The notes beneath the pieces were generated by a model. It saw only the letters and a list, made by a program, of their open reading frames with translations, did no database searches and was not told the origin of the DNA. The position numbers and the translations under genes are program-made. 64,000 bases of DNA from Mycolicibacterium moriokaense (GTDB lineage: Bacteria > Actinomycetota > Actinomycetes > Mycobacteriales > Mycobacteriaceae), in contig NZ_QJJU01000006.1 of NCBI RefSeq assembly GCF_003201655.1, forward strand, positions 185,560 to 249,559, given 5' to 3'. Shown piece by piece: positions 48,964-57,721 of the stretch (the stretch's first letter is position 1; each line of letters opens with the position of its first letter).

Positions 48964-50558
48964 GCGTCGACGCGATTGTGATCGGCGCCGGCTTCGCCGG
49001 ACTCTATGCCGTGCACCGATGCGTAGCGGCAGGGTTGACAGTGGTGGGCCTCGAGGCCGCCCCGAGCGTCGGCGGCACATGGTATTGGAATCGGTACCCC
49101 GGCGCCCGCTGTGACGTCGAAAGCGTTGACTACTCATACTCTTTCGATGAGGACCTGCAGAGCGACTGGACATGGTCGGAGCGATTCGCGGCGCAACCGG
49201 AGATTCTGGCGTACCTCGACCATGTGGCGGATCGGTTCGATCTGAGGCGCCACTATCAGTTCGAGACCGACGTCGTCGGCGCGCGATTCGACGCCGGGCA
49301 ATGGACGGTCGAGACGTCAACCGGCGATAGGGTTGTCGGGCGATTCCTGTTGTGCGCGACGGGTTGTTTGTCGGCGGTGAACCGGCCCGACATTCCAGGG
49401 CTCGACGACTTCGCAGGGGAGATGTACTACACCGCGGCATGGCCGCGAGAGGATCCGGATCTGCGCGGCAAGAAGATCGGTGTGATCGGCACTGGGTCGT
49501 CGGGCATCCAGGCGGTACCGATCCTGGCGGAACAGGCGGAGTCGTTGGTGGTGTTTCAGCGCTCGCCCAACTACACGGTGCCGATGCCGAACTATCCGTG
49601 GTCGTCGGCGGATCTGCAGAGGATCCGCGACGAGTATCCGGAGCGACGGCAGCGCTCGGCGTATGCGGCCGCGGGCACCCCGCACGGCACGTACCACAAG
49701 AATGCGCTCGACGCTGAGCCCGGGGAACGTCTCGACGCGATGTGGCAGCGGTGGCGCGACGGTGGGGTGCTGTTCGCCAAGACCTTTCCCGATCAGACGT
49801 CGGTGCTAGAGGCGAACGACATCGCGCGGCGGTTCGCCGAAGACCGTATCCGCGAGATCGTGACCGACCCCGCCGTCGCTGAGGACCTGATACCGGTGGA
49901 CCACCCGATCGGGACGAAGCGTATCTGCACCGATGCCGGGTATTACGCGACGTTCAACCGCGACAACGTGCGCCTGGTGAACCTGCGCCGAGAGCCGATC
50001 GAGGAGATCACGGAGGACGGTGTGCGTACAGCATCGGCGACCTATGCATGCGACGTGCTGGTGTTCGCAACGGGTTTCGACGCCTTGACGGGTGCGATGA
50101 CGCGGATCGACCCGAAAGGTCCTGACGGACAACGGCTGTCGGACATCTGGGTTGACGGGCCGCTGACGTTTCTTGGAGTGATGGTCCCGAGGCTGCCGAA
50201 CCTGTTCAGTTTCAGCGGCCCGGGCAGCCCGTCGGTGCTGGCGAATATGGCGTTGCACGCCGAGGTCCAGGTGGACTGGGCCATCGGTTTGATGGTCGAT
50301 GCGTTGGGCCGCGGCATCACCGAAGTCGAGCCGCGCCGCGACGCCGCCCTGGCGTGGACCGACGGTGTGGCGGAGGCGGCCGAGCGGACGCTGTTCCCGA
50401 GGGCGCAGTCGTCGTGGTATCTGGGCGCCAACATCGAGGGCAAGAAGCGAGTGTTCATGCCCTACGCCGGAGGGTTCGGTAACTACCGCAAGTACCTGGA
50501 TGACGTGGCGCAGAGGGGCTACCCGGGGCTGGTCCTGACGACAGGTGTAGCCTGGTAG
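48960..50558 (+). CDS. Baeyer-Villiger-type flavin monooxygenase (class B) with altered fingerprint
   Basis: 532 residues. The FAD motif GAGFAG is at 9-14, the NADPH motif in KIGVIGTGSSGIQAV, and the overall layout (VGGTWYWNRYPGARCDVES, FSGPGSPSVLANM) is that of cyclohexanone-monooxygenase-like BVMOs. The FxGxxxHxxxW fingerprint reads FAGEMYYTAAW: Tyr157 occupies the usual His position. Such a change could affect oxygenation or NADPH control. It is translationally coupled to the esterase. Ketone substrate unknown. Confidence 0.88.
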   Translation: MSVDAIVIGAGFAGLYAVHRCVAAGLTVVGLEAAPSVGGTWYWNRYPGARCDVESVDYSYSFDEDLQSDWTWSERFAAQPEILAYLDHVADRFDLRRHYQFETDVVGARFDAGQWTVETSTGDRVVGRFLLCATGCLSAVNRPDIPGLDDFAGEMYYTAAWPREDPDLRGKKIGVIGTGSSGIQAVPILAEQAESLVVFQRSPNYTVPMPNYPWSSADLQRIRDEYPERRQRSAYAAAGTPHGTYHKNALDAEPGERLDAMWQRWRDGGVLFAKTFPDQTSVLEANDIARRFAEDRIREIVTDPAVAEDLIPVDHPIGTKRICTDAGYYATFNRDNVRLVNLRREPIEEITEDGVRTASATYACDVLVFATGFDALTGAMTRIDPKGPDGQRLSDIWVDGPLTFLGVMVPRLPNLFSFSGPGSPSVLANMALHAEVQVDWAIGLMVDALGRGITEVEPRRDAALAWTDGVAEAAERTLFPRAQSSWYLGANIEGKKRVFMPYAGGFGNYRKYLDDVAQRGYPGLVLTTGVAW

Positions 50559-50641
50559 GCAGGCCATTCGCGCTTGCAGTTCGCGAATCGATCGCCTTTC
50601 GCCCGCACGGGCCGAACCTGAACTAGCTCAAGGACTTACTC

Positions 50642-50782
50642 ATGGAATCGTCTGATCTGTTTTCGCACCCTTACGAACCCGCGGCCGCACCGACCACTGA
50701 GCCTTCTTCGGAAGAGGTGCAGGTCCCCACTTTCTCCGACAGTCCCCAAAACGACAAGCCTGTCGGTCCGTCGTCCAACTGA
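50642..50782 (+). CDS. Possible small acidic Pro/Ser-rich protein (46 aa)
   Basis: 46 codons from an ATG preceded by CAAGGA with suitable spacing. The peptide begins MESSDLFSHPYEPAAAPT and is acidic, rich in Pro, Ser and Glu, and probably disordered. No family recognised. Third-position GC is only moderate, so it may be fortuitous. Confidence 0.4.
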   Translation: MESSDLFSHPYEPAAAPTTEPSSEEVQVPTFSDSPQNDKPVGPSSN

Positions 50783-50810
50783 CCGACTCGGCTCCGGGGA
50801 CTGTTGCAGT

Positions 50811-50833
50811 TGCCCGCCTCTGAGCGACAATCG
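50811..50833 (-). repeat. Dispersed intergenic repeat, copy B
   Basis: Reverse complement of the 46707-46729 copy with one mismatch over 23 bases. It lies 47 bases upstream of the permease start. Confidence 0.55.
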
Positions 50834-50879
50834 CGTCTTCTCAAGATAATTGGGATTCGCCGTCGGTGAGTGTCGGTCG

Positions 50880-52238
50880 ATGCTTGAATCGACAGACATG
50901 ACCGCATCGACCGCAGAATTGCCGCCGCCTTCGGCCGCCGCGACCCGCCGGGCGATCTGGAACACCATCCGCGGATCGCTTGGCAATCTCGTCGAGTGGT
51001 ACGACGTCTACGTCTACACGGTCTTCGCCTCGTACTTCGAGAAGCAGTTCTTCGACCCGGCAGACGAGAACTCGACGATCTACATCTACGCGATCTTCGC
51101 CATCACGTTTGTGATGCGACCGATCGGGTCGTGGTTCTTCGGCCGCTACGCCGACCGCCGTGGCCGCCGGGCGGCGCTGACGGTCAGTGTGTCGGTGATG
51201 GCGGCCTGTTCGATGGTCGTCGCGCTGGTGCCTGGCCGCGGGGGCATCGGTGTCGCCGCGCCGATCATCCTCATCCTCGCCCGGCTGGTCCAGGGGTTCG
51301 CGACCGGCGGAGAGTACGGCACGTCGGCGACATACATGTCGGAGGCGGCGACGCGGGAGCGGCGCGGCTTCTTCTCGTCGTTCCAGTACGTAACGCTGGT
51401 GGGCGGTCACGTGCTGGCTCAGTTCACGCTCCTGATCGTGTTGACGACCTTGAACGACCACCAGGTTCACGAGTTCGGCTGGCGGATCGCCTTCGCCATC
51501 GGCGGGGTGGCCGCGGTCGTGGTGTTCTGGCTGCGCCGCACGATGGACGAGTCACTCAGCGAGGAAACCCTGGCGGCCGTGAAGGAAGGCAAGGACCCGG
51601 GAGCCGGCTCCATGCGAGAACTGCTGACGCGCTATTGGCGGCCACTGCTGCTGTGCTTCCTGATCACGTTGGGCGGCACCGTGGCGTTCTACACCTACAG
51701 CGTCAACGCACCGACGATCGTGAAGACCACGTACAAGTCGGCGGCGATGACCGCCACGTGGATCAACCTGGCCGGACTGATCTTCCTGATGCTGCTGCAG
51801 CCCGTCGGCGGGATCATCAGCGACAAGGTGGGACGCAAGCCGCTGCTGTTGTGGTTCGGTATCGGCGGGCTCTTCTACACCTACGTCCTGATCACCTATC
51901 TGCCCCAAACCCGTTCGCCGATAATGTCTTTCCTGTTGGTGGCCGTCGGCTACGTGATTCTGACCGGTTACACGTCGATCAACGCGCTGGTCAAGTCCGA
52001 GCTGTTCCCCGCGCATGTGCGGGCGCTCGGTGTCGGGGTCGGCTACGCGCTGGCGAACTCGATATTCGGCGGCACTGCCCCGCTGATCTACCAGGCGATG
52101 AAGGCGCGCGACCAGGTGCCGTTGTTCATCGCGTATGTGACGGTCTGCATCGCGGTGTCGCTGGTGGTCTACATCTTCTTCATCAAGAACAAGTCCGAGA
52201 CGTACCTCGACCGCGAGCAGGGTGCGGCGTTCGGCTGA
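50880..52238 (+). CDS. MFS permease of the metabolite:H+ symporter (MHS) type
   Basis: 452 residues, about 12 membrane helices. It opens RRAIWNTIRGSLGNLVEWYDVYVYTVFASYFEKQFF, the conserved N-terminal helix of MHS carriers (GNxxEWYD). The loop 2-3 signature is GRYADRRGRRAAL, followed by RLVQGFATGGEYGTSATYMSE and a second GGIISDKVGRKPLL. MHS proteins import carboxylates such as 2-oxoglutarate, citrate or aromatic acids. ATG 50880 has GGTGAG upstream; ATG 50898 is an alternative. The transported compound is unknown but may feed the neighbouring catabolic genes. Confidence 0.88.
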   Translation: MLESTDMTASTAELPPPSAAATRRAIWNTIRGSLGNLVEWYDVYVYTVFASYFEKQFFDPADENSTIYIYAIFAITFVMRPIGSWFFGRYADRRGRRAALTVSVSVMAACSMVVALVPGRGGIGVAAPIILILARLVQGFATGGEYGTSATYMSEAATRERRGFFSSFQYVTLVGGHVLAQFTLLIVLTTLNDHQVHEFGWRIAFAIGGVAAVVVFWLRRTMDESLSEETLAAVKEGKDPGAGSMRELLTRYWRPLLLCFLITLGGTVAFYTYSVNAPTIVKTTYKSAAMTATWINLAGLIFLMLLQPVGGIISDKVGRKPLLLWFGIGGLFYTYVLITYLPQTRSPIMSFLLVAVGYVILTGYTSINALVKSELFPAHVRALGVGVGYALANSIFGGTAPLIYQAMKARDQVPLFIAYVTVCIAVSLVVYIFFIKNKSETYLDREQGAAFG

Positions 52239-52293
52239 CTAGCAGCTGGATGGCGCGCACCCTCTCGTTTCTCCTTTAGCGATCTGTTGAGCG

Positions 52294-52551
52294 TCAAACA
52301 GATCCGTCGCACCCGCGGATAACTCCGGCGATCGGCTTGCCCGGAGGTTCCGGCGTCGGGTTGAAGCCACCAAGCGTGCCCGGCGAAGTGAATTGCGGGT
52401 TGACCGAGACGTTGATCGGCTTGCCCGGCGGTTCCGGTTGTGGGTTGAACGCCTGGGCGGTTCCCGAGGCCAGTCCCAATCCGGCCAGCGCGAGGCTGCC
52501 CGTCAGGAGGATCTTGCCTGCCATCTTGTTCATGTTGTGAACGGTGATCAT
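52294..52551 (-). CDS. Small secreted protein with repeated FNPxPEPPGKPI motif
   Basis: 85 residues. A signal peptide (about 1-33, ALAGLGLASGTAQA) is followed by a short mature peptide carrying the motif FNPQPEPPGKPI, a spacer, then FNPTPEPPGKPI and a Cys near the C terminus (RGCDGSV). AGGGGA precedes the ATG at 52551. The much longer open frame to 53928 is antisense to the amine oxidase. It is downstream of the oxidase on the same strand. The motif recurs in mycobacterial exported peptides, but I know no function. Confidence 0.75.
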   Translation of the reverse strand: MITVHNMNKMAGKILLTGSLALAGLGLASGTAQAFNPQPEPPGKPINVSVNPQFTSPGTLGGFNPTPEPPGKPIAGVIRGCDGSV

Positions 52552-52652
52552 GTTTTCCCCTTTAGTGGTGCGGCCTCTGGTGGGCCGGTCAAGTAAAGGG
52601 TGCGGTGGACGCCTTGGCGGATCCTTGGAAGCGTCGTGCGAATCCGCGGTCC

Positions 52653-52710
52653 GTCGATGACTTCGACATTGCGCTCGAGGAGTTGCTTGAATGCGCAGGT
52701 GCGGCGCGCA
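52653..52710 (+). pseudogene. 3'-end remnant of a wax ester synthase/DGAT gene
   Basis: 58 bases match the end of the intact WS/DGAT gene (59060-59117) at 52 of 58 positions, including 26 identical bases in a row. In the + frame it reads VDDFDIALEELLECAGA, against VDDFDAALEELLECAGA in the intact gene. Nothing upstream resembles the rest of the enzyme. It lies between the secreted-peptide gene and the amine oxidase, both on the other strand. Confidence 0.75.
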
Positions 52711-52715
52711 GCCGA

Positions 52716-54080
52716 CTAGGCCACCGTCATCGCTTCGCGTTGAATCACCTCGGTCGCGGCGCGCTCGCCGGAGCGGACGGCTCCGTCGATGAATCCGTAC
52801 ATCTTGGCCGAGGTTTCGGTTCCGGCCCAATGGATGCGGTCGCAGGGTTCGCGCAAGGCGGGTCCGAACTCGGTGAGCACGCCGGGCGGGGTGTGGCTGA
52901 TCATCGCGCCGCCGGAGTAGCGTTCGACCGCCCAGTTCTGCTCGAGGTAGTCGACGGGTGAAAGTGCTTTGTCGCCAAACCTTTCGGCGACGGCGTCGAG
53001 TACGGTCTTCCTGCGCTCGTCCGCGGTGAGCTTGCCTATCTGGCGTGCGACGGGCCCCTCGGTGATGACGGTGAGAACGCCGGGGGTGCCCGTGTCGGTG
53101 CAGGAGTCGATGGTGAGGTTCGCCGGCGATCCAGGTGCGAATGACTGACCCGACAGGCCGTCGGCGCGCCAGAACGGCTCGTCGTATACCAGCGCGATCT
53201 TGAAACAGGCGCCGAGCGGCATCCGCTGGTGCAGGAATGATCGGTCGACGGGAAGCATTGGCTCGTAGATGATTTGGCTGGCAATGGCGATCGGCACCGC
53301 CACCACCACCCGGCGGGCGCGCACCACCATGTCGTCGGAGCGGACGATGACGCCCTCGGCGTACTGGGTGATGCTGCGGACCGGCTGCGACAGATGGATC
53401 GCGTCGCCGAGCTCGGCGGCGACCGCCCGGTGAATGGCACCCATGCCGCCGACCGGCCGGGCATCCTCGGCGGCGTCCTTGACGCCCAGTACGAAGCTCG
53501 GCCCGCCGGCCGACGCCATCTGGAAGAGCACGAAAAGCAGCGAGATCTCTGAGGCGGCTGAGGTATACAAGCCGGAGATGGAGGATTCGAGGAGTTCGTG
53601 GGCGGGCTTGGACAGGGTGTTGCGGTCCAGCCACGCGGCCCAGCTGAGTTGGTCCCACTTTTTCGCCTTGGGCGCTTCCCACGGGGCTTCGAGCGGAATC
53701 GATTTGCACATCTGGGTCAGTTCGAGGAAGACGGCGCCGATGTTGGCCACCGCCCACGGGCTCATCGACAACGGAATGGTGCCCTTGTAGCGGTACTTCT
53801 TGCCGTCGACGAACATCATCGCTTCGCCGTCGACGTATTGCTTGTAGGCCGGCACGCCGAACTCGTTCATGAGTCCGTAGATGGCGTCCTGGCCCGGGCC
53901 GATCCAGGCTCCACCTCGGTCGATCCACAGGCCGTCGTCGCGGTGTTCGGTGAAGGTGCGACCGCCGACGCGGTCACGGGCCTCGAGCAACGCCACCGAG
54001 TGGCCCGCCTGTTTCAACCGCAGAGCGGCGGTCAAGCCAGCGAATCCCGCACCTACCACGCAATAGTCCACGTCGGCCAT
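52716..54080 (-). CDS. Flavin-containing amine oxidase (AofH-like)
   Basis: 454 residues of the monoamine oxidase type. FAD binding is by VDYCVVGAGFAGLTAALRLKQAGHSVALLEARDRVGGRT at the N terminus and by IHWAGTETSAKMYGFIDGAVRSGERAA at the C terminus. The middle contains AWLDRNTLS and LEQNWAVERYSGGA. Length and sequence fit the mycobacterial AofH (Rv3170) class, which oxidises amines to aldehydes with H2O2. AAGGAC precedes the ATG. A P450 gene lies upstream on the same strand with a probable promoter between them. Substrate unknown. Confidence 0.88.
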   Translation of the reverse strand: MADVDYCVVGAGFAGLTAALRLKQAGHSVALLEARDRVGGRTFTEHRDDGLWIDRGGAWIGPGQDAIYGLMNEFGVPAYKQYVDGEAMMFVDGKKYRYKGTIPLSMSPWAVANIGAVFLELTQMCKSIPLEAPWEAPKAKKWDQLSWAAWLDRNTLSKPAHELLESSISGLYTSAASEISLLFVLFQMASAGGPSFVLGVKDAAEDARPVGGMGAIHRAVAAELGDAIHLSQPVRSITQYAEGVIVRSDDMVVRARRVVVAVPIAIASQIIYEPMLPVDRSFLHQRMPLGACFKIALVYDEPFWRADGLSGQSFAPGSPANLTIDSCTDTGTPGVLTVITEGPVARQIGKLTADERRKTVLDAVAERFGDKALSPVDYLEQNWAVERYSGGAMISHTPPGVLTEFGPALREPCDRIHWAGTETSAKMYGFIDGAVRSGERAATEVIQREAMTVA

Positions 54081-54151
54081 GAGAATGTCCTTATTGAGCC
54101 GGACCGCCCCGGGCGGCCGGGCGCATTGTCGAAGAGATTTGCTAGCTAATA

Positions 54152-54180
54152 GGCCTACTTGTAATTGGCGTATATGTCAA
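54152..54180 (-). promoter_or_regulatory. Putative promoter of the amine oxidase gene
   Basis: On the minus strand TTGACA (54180-54175) is 17 bases from TAGGCC (54157-54152), giving a perfect -35 and a weak -10 and a leader of about 65 bases. The surrounding DNA is unusually AT-rich and holds the palindromes TAGGCCTA and GCTAGC. Confidence 0.45.
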
Positions 54181-54188
54181 TAATTCGA

Positions 54189-55415
54189 CTATCTGTCGAA
54201 AGCGATGGGGAGACTGGTCGGCCCGCTGAGTGCGACAGCCGGCTTCCATGGTGCGGGTCCGGTCCGGCGGGGGTTCGAGAAGCGACGGGTGACGGCCTTC
54301 AGTGCCTCGGCGATTTCGACCCGGGCGAGATTGGCGCCGAGGCAGTAGTGCACCCCTCCGCCAAAGGTCAGGATCGGCGGTACGTCTTGGCGGGTGATGT
54401 CGAACCGGTTGGCGTCGTCGTAGATCGCCGGATCACGGTTGGCCGCTGCGGTGTTGGCGAGAATCATCGTGCCCGCGGGGATGACGACGCCGGCGAGCTC
54501 GACGTCCTCGATCGTGACGCGCATAGTGGCGCCGGCGATTGGGGAGTGGCGCATGGTTTCGTCGACCGCGGGCAGCGCGAGGTCGGGGTTGTCGCGCAAC
54601 AGCTTCCACTGGTCGGGATGGTCGCAGAGGACATCGATGGAGGCGGCCACTTGGTTGCGGGTGGTGTCGGTGCCCGCAAGAAGTAGGCCTGCGGCCATCA
54701 TGCGGAGTTCGTCGGAGTTGAGGCGTTCGCCGTCATGCTCGGCGCGGATGAGGTCGGAGAGCAGGTCGTCGGTGAGGGTGTGGCGGCGCCGGTCGACCAT
54801 GGCGTCGACGTAGTCGTCGAGTTCGCCCCAGGCGCGCATGACGGTCGGCTCGACATCGGGGTTGAAGATGACCCCGAATGCCTTGAAGATGTCGTCGGCC
54901 CACTGAGCGAACTGTTGCCAGTCTTCGGGGGGCGCGCCGAGTAGGGCGCAGATGACGGGGACGGGGTAGGGCCGGGCGATGTCGGCGACGACATCGCAAT
55001 GACCCTGACGGCTGAGAGGTTCGACGATGTCGTCGATGACGTCGACGATCGTGGTGTGCAGGCGCTCGACGGCGCGGGGGGTGAACGCCTTGGATACGAC
55101 TCCGCGGACGCGTTGGTGTTGGGGACCCTCCATGCCGAGTAGCGAGTTGACGATCTTGTCGTAGAGCGGCCCGGAGGTGATGCCTTGGGCGGCGAGGTTG
55201 AACCCGGGTGGGACCTGGAAGCGACTGTCACGAAGGACGGCCCGTACAAGTTCGTACGAAAGTACTTCGGGACCAAAGGGCCCCAGTGCGATGGAGGCCT
55301 GTTGTTGGGCCGCCAGAAACTGTGGGTAGACCTGAGCGGGCGTGGTGTCGAGGTCGTAGTCGAGGGTCGGCAAGCCGCCGTCGAACACGCTGGGAGTGGC
55401 GGTGCCGATGGCCAT
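54189..55415 (-). CDS. Cytochrome P450
   Basis: 408 residues from ATG 55415, which has AGGAGA upstream; the frame continues for 27 codons into the promoter region without homology. The I-helix reads LLLAGTDTTRNQVA, EXXR is DETMRHSP, and the heme loop LTFGGGVHYCLGANLARVEI. It has the soluble bacterial CYP layout, with SKAFTPRAVERLH in the C-helix region. It is divergent from an ArsR-type gene with 120 bases between, so the ArsR protein may influence it. Substrate unknown. Confidence 0.92.
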   Translation of the reverse strand: MAIGTATPSVFDGGLPTLDYDLDTTPAQVYPQFLAAQQQASIALGPFGPEVLSYELVRAVLRDSRFQVPPGFNLAAQGITSGPLYDKIVNSLLGMEGPQHQRVRGVVSKAFTPRAVERLHTTIVDVIDDIVEPLSRQGHCDVVADIARPYPVPVICALLGAPPEDWQQFAQWADDIFKAFGVIFNPDVEPTVMRAWGELDDYVDAMVDRRRHTLTDDLLSDLIRAEHDGERLNSDELRMMAAGLLLAGTDTTRNQVAASIDVLCDHPDQWKLLRDNPDLALPAVDETMRHSPIAGATMRVTIEDVELAGVVIPAGTMILANTAAANRDPAIYDDANRFDITRQDVPPILTFGGGVHYCLGANLARVEIAEALKAVTRRFSNPRRTGPAPWKPAVALSGPTSLPIAFDR

Positions 55416-55498
55416 TCGGTCTCCTATCCGGGGATGACCATACGCGGTCGACCTGCACGCCGACCTCGTCTTCAAGGGATCAGTTAGGTCCCCCACCG

Positions 55499-55527
55499 TT
55501 GACCAATGCGTTAGTGACGGCTAACGT
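55499..55527 (+). promoter_or_regulatory. Leaderless promoter of the arsR-type operon
   Basis: TTGACC (55499-55504) and TAACGT (55522-55527) are exactly 17 bases apart. Transcription would start at about 55534-55536, on the GTG start codon of the ArsR-type gene, so the mRNA is probably leaderless. Confidence 0.65.
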
Positions 55528-55530
55528 ATT
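55505..55530. promoter_or_regulatory. Palindromic operator overlapping the arsR promoter
   Basis: AATGCGTTAG (55505-55514) and CTAACGTATT (55521-55530) are inverted repeats with one mismatch and a 6-base spacer. The site fills the promoter spacer and the -10 element, as expected for autorepression by the ArsR-family protein encoded six bases downstream. Confidence 0.65.
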
Positions 55531-55535
55531 GACGT

Positions 55536-55847
55536 GTGCCTGACATGCTGGAAGTTGCGGCGGAGCCGACGCGACGCCGGCTGTTGCAGCTTCTGGCATC
55601 AGGCGAGCTCACCGTCACCCAACTGGCATCGCGGTTTTCAGTCACCCGATCGGCGATATCGCAGCATCTGGGGATCCTCGCCGAGGTCGGTCTTGTCACC
55701 GCCCGCAAGCAGGGGCGGGAGAGGTTTTACCGGCTCGACGAGCGCGGGGTGCAGCAGCTCCGCGCATTGTTCGATTCGTTCTGGAGCGACGAGCTCGACC
55801 GCCTTGTCGCTGACGCCAACCAACCCCAAAAGGAGACCCCGCCATGA
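55536..55847 (+). CDS. ArsR-family winged-helix regulator
   Basis: 103 residues: an N-terminal helix (LEVAAEPTRRRLLQLLASGELTVTQLASRF), the recognition helix SVTRSAISQHLGILAEVGLVTARKQGRERFYRLDERG, and a short C-terminal helix. There are no Cys metal ligands, so it is of the non-metal (SdpR/YczG-like) kind often found before SRPBCC genes. GTG 55536 is at the predicted transcription start. Its stop overlaps the SRPBCC-fusion start by ATGA. Likely represses its own operon. Confidence 0.88.
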   Translation: MPDMLEVAAEPTRRRLLQLLASGELTVTQLASRFSVTRSAISQHLGILAEVGLVTARKQGRERFYRLDERGVQQLRALFDSFWSDELDRLVADANQPQKETPP

Positions 55848-56839
55848 CGTTTGACAAATCTGTGGTTGTGCCGCTTGATCCGGATGCCACATTCGACCTC
55901 GTCACCCAGCCGGACCGGCTGCGGCGCTGGCTGACCGTCGCAGCGCGGGTCGACTTGCGCGCCGGGGGCGGATACCAATGGACCGTGACGCCGGGACACC
56001 ACGCGGCGGGCACGATCGTCGACGTGGACCCGGGCAAGCGCGTGGTGTACACGTTCGGGTGGGAAGAGGACGCCGATCTGCCGCCGGGTGCGTCGACGGT
56101 GACGGTCACGTTGACGCCGGTCGACGCAGGCACCGAGGTGCGGCTGGTGCACGACGGGCTGACCGACGAGCAGGCCGCGCAGCACGCGGTGGGGTGGAAC
56201 CACTTCATGGACCGGCTGGTGGCCGCGGGCCGGGACGGCGACGCGGGACCCGACGAGTGGGCGGCGGCACCCGATCCGCTCGACGAATTGCTCTGCGCCG
56301 AGGCGACATTGGCGGTGTTGCAGGGCGTCCTGCGTGGGCTGGATTCGTCCGACCTGGCCAGGCAGACGCCGTGCAGTGAATACACCGTGGCGCAGCTGGC
56401 CGATCATCTGCTGACCGGGATGACGAGGATCGGCGCGGCCGCGGGTGCGCAGATGCCTCAGCGCGATCTGGATACGCCGCTGGAAACCCAGGTGGCCGAC
56501 TCGGCCGATGCGGCGCTTGAGGCCTGGCGTCGGAAAGGCTTGGAGGGTACCGTCGAACTGGCGTCGACTCAGCTGCCGGCAACGGCTGCCGTCGGCATCT
56601 TGTCGCTCGAATTCTTAGTGCACGCTTGGGATTTCGCAATGGCCACCGATCGTCACGTTGTCGTCTCCGAGCCGGTGTGTAGCTACGTCCAGGACCTGGC
56701 CGGCAAGATCGTCACCCCGCAGCTGCGTGCCGGGAGATTCGCGGAACCAGTCGCCACCGCGGCCGACGTCGACGCTCTCGGTCGGCTGATCGCGTTCACC
56801 GGCCGGCAACCGGCCGTTGTCCAAACATCCGCCAACTAA
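55844..56839 (+). CDS. SRPBCC (AHSA1) and maleylpyruvate-isomerase-like (TIGR03086) fusion protein
   Basis: 331 residues. Residues 1-140 are an AHSA1/SRPBCC domain ([41 protein letters not shown]). Residues 145-330 are a TIGR03086-type four-helix domain of the DinB/mycothiol-dependent group ([53 protein letters not shown]). The His of QLADHLL and HAWD may be metal ligands. ArsR-SRPBCC pairs are common; the second domain makes this one unusual. Possible role in detoxification; no substrate known. Confidence 0.83.
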   Translation: MTFDKSVVVPLDPDATFDLVTQPDRLRRWLTVAARVDLRAGGGYQWTVTPGHHAAGTIVDVDPGKRVVYTFGWEEDADLPPGASTVTVTLTPVDAGTEVRLVHDGLTDEQAAQHAVGWNHFMDRLVAAGRDGDAGPDEWAAAPDPLDELLCAEATLAVLQGVLRGLDSSDLARQTPCSEYTVAQLADHLLTGMTRIGAAAGAQMPQRDLDTPLETQVADSADAALEAWRRKGLEGTVELASTQLPATAAVGILSLEFLVHAWDFAMATDRHVVVSEPVCSYVQDLAGKIVTPQLRAGRFAEPVATAADVDALGRLIAFTGRQPAVVQTSAN

Positions 56840-56852
56840 CGAAAGGTCTGTC

Positions 56853-57635
56853 ATGCCAAAGAAAACCGAGTATCAGCAGGGCACGCCGAGCTGGGTCGAC
56901 CTGCAGACCACCGACCAGGCCGCGGGCAAGGAGTTCTACGCGTCGCTGTTGGGCTGGAGCTACGACGACCGGCCGATGCCGCAGGGTGGCGACTATTCGA
57001 TGGCGCTGCTGAATGGCGAAACCGTCGCAGCGATCGCGCCGATGCCGCCGGGCGCGCCGGAGGGCATGCCGCCGATGTGGAACACGTACCTCGCGGTGGA
57101 CGACATCGCTGCGACGGTCGAGAAGGTCGGCCCGGCGGGCGGGCAGGTGTTCATGCCACCGATGGCCGTCGGCGATGCGGGCACGATGGCCTTCGTCGCC
57201 GATCCGACCGGTGCGGTCGTGGGGCTGTGGCAGGCCAATCAGCACATCGGCGCGACGCTGGTCAACGAACCGGGCGCACTGATCTGGAATGAATTGATCA
57301 CGGACAAGCCGGAGTCGGCGCTGGCGTTCTATGAAGCGGTGCTCGGCGTGGGCAGCGGGACGATGGAGATGGGTCCGGGGCAGACGTACCACTTGCTCAA
57401 GGTGGGGGATACGGAAGTCGGTGGCTGCATGGAGCCGCCGATGCCCGAGGTGCCGAACCATTGGCACGTCTACTTCGCAGTGCCGGACGCCGACGCCACA
57501 GCGGCGCAGGCGAGCTCTGCGGGCGGGCAGGTTGCCGTGGAGCCGTTCGACATCCCGACGGTTGGACGATCAGCGGTGCTGATGGACCCGCAGGGCGCGA
57601 TGTTCAGTGTGATGACACCGGCGGCGCAATCGTAA
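56853..57635 (+). CDS. Two-domain VOC protein (Rv0577/CFP30B-like)
   Basis: 260 residues, two glyoxalase-fold repeats (1-125 and 130-260). It is closely similar to M. tuberculosis Rv0577 (TB27.3): [67 protein letters not shown]. Rv0577 has been linked to methylglyoxal-type detoxification and to surface/immune recognition. GAAAGG precedes ATG 56853. It follows the SRPBCC fusion by 13 bases and is probably in the ArsR operon. Confidence 0.9.
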   Translation: MPKKTEYQQGTPSWVDLQTTDQAAGKEFYASLLGWSYDDRPMPQGGDYSMALLNGETVAAIAPMPPGAPEGMPPMWNTYLAVDDIAATVEKVGPAGGQVFMPPMAVGDAGTMAFVADPTGAVVGLWQANQHIGATLVNEPGALIWNELITDKPESALAFYEAVLGVGSGTMEMGPGQTYHLLKVGDTEVGGCMEPPMPEVPNHWHVYFAVPDADATAAQASSAGGQVAVEPFDIPTVGRSAVLMDPQGAMFSVMTPAAQS

Positions 57636-57721
57636 GCTCGGTGAAGCGCGCGTCAATATTTGCGGAACATGTTGTGGTTCTGCGGGTTTCGATCTTGAAG
57701 TTAGCGGGCTAACCTCAGAGT

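Larger units (their letters stand above)
50559..50879. other. Intergenic region between the BVMO-like gene and the permease gene
   Basis: About 320 bp. It holds a possible 46-codon gene (50642-50782, listed separately) and copy B of the dispersed repeat at 50811-50833. No clear promoter hexamers for the permease were picked out. Confidence 0.5.

Noticed and set aside
52552..53928. A long minus-strand open frame extending the small secreted protein gene upstream
   Set aside because: It overlaps the amine oxidase in another frame and is Arg/His-rich; the signal peptide starts at ATG 52551 with a good ribosome binding site.
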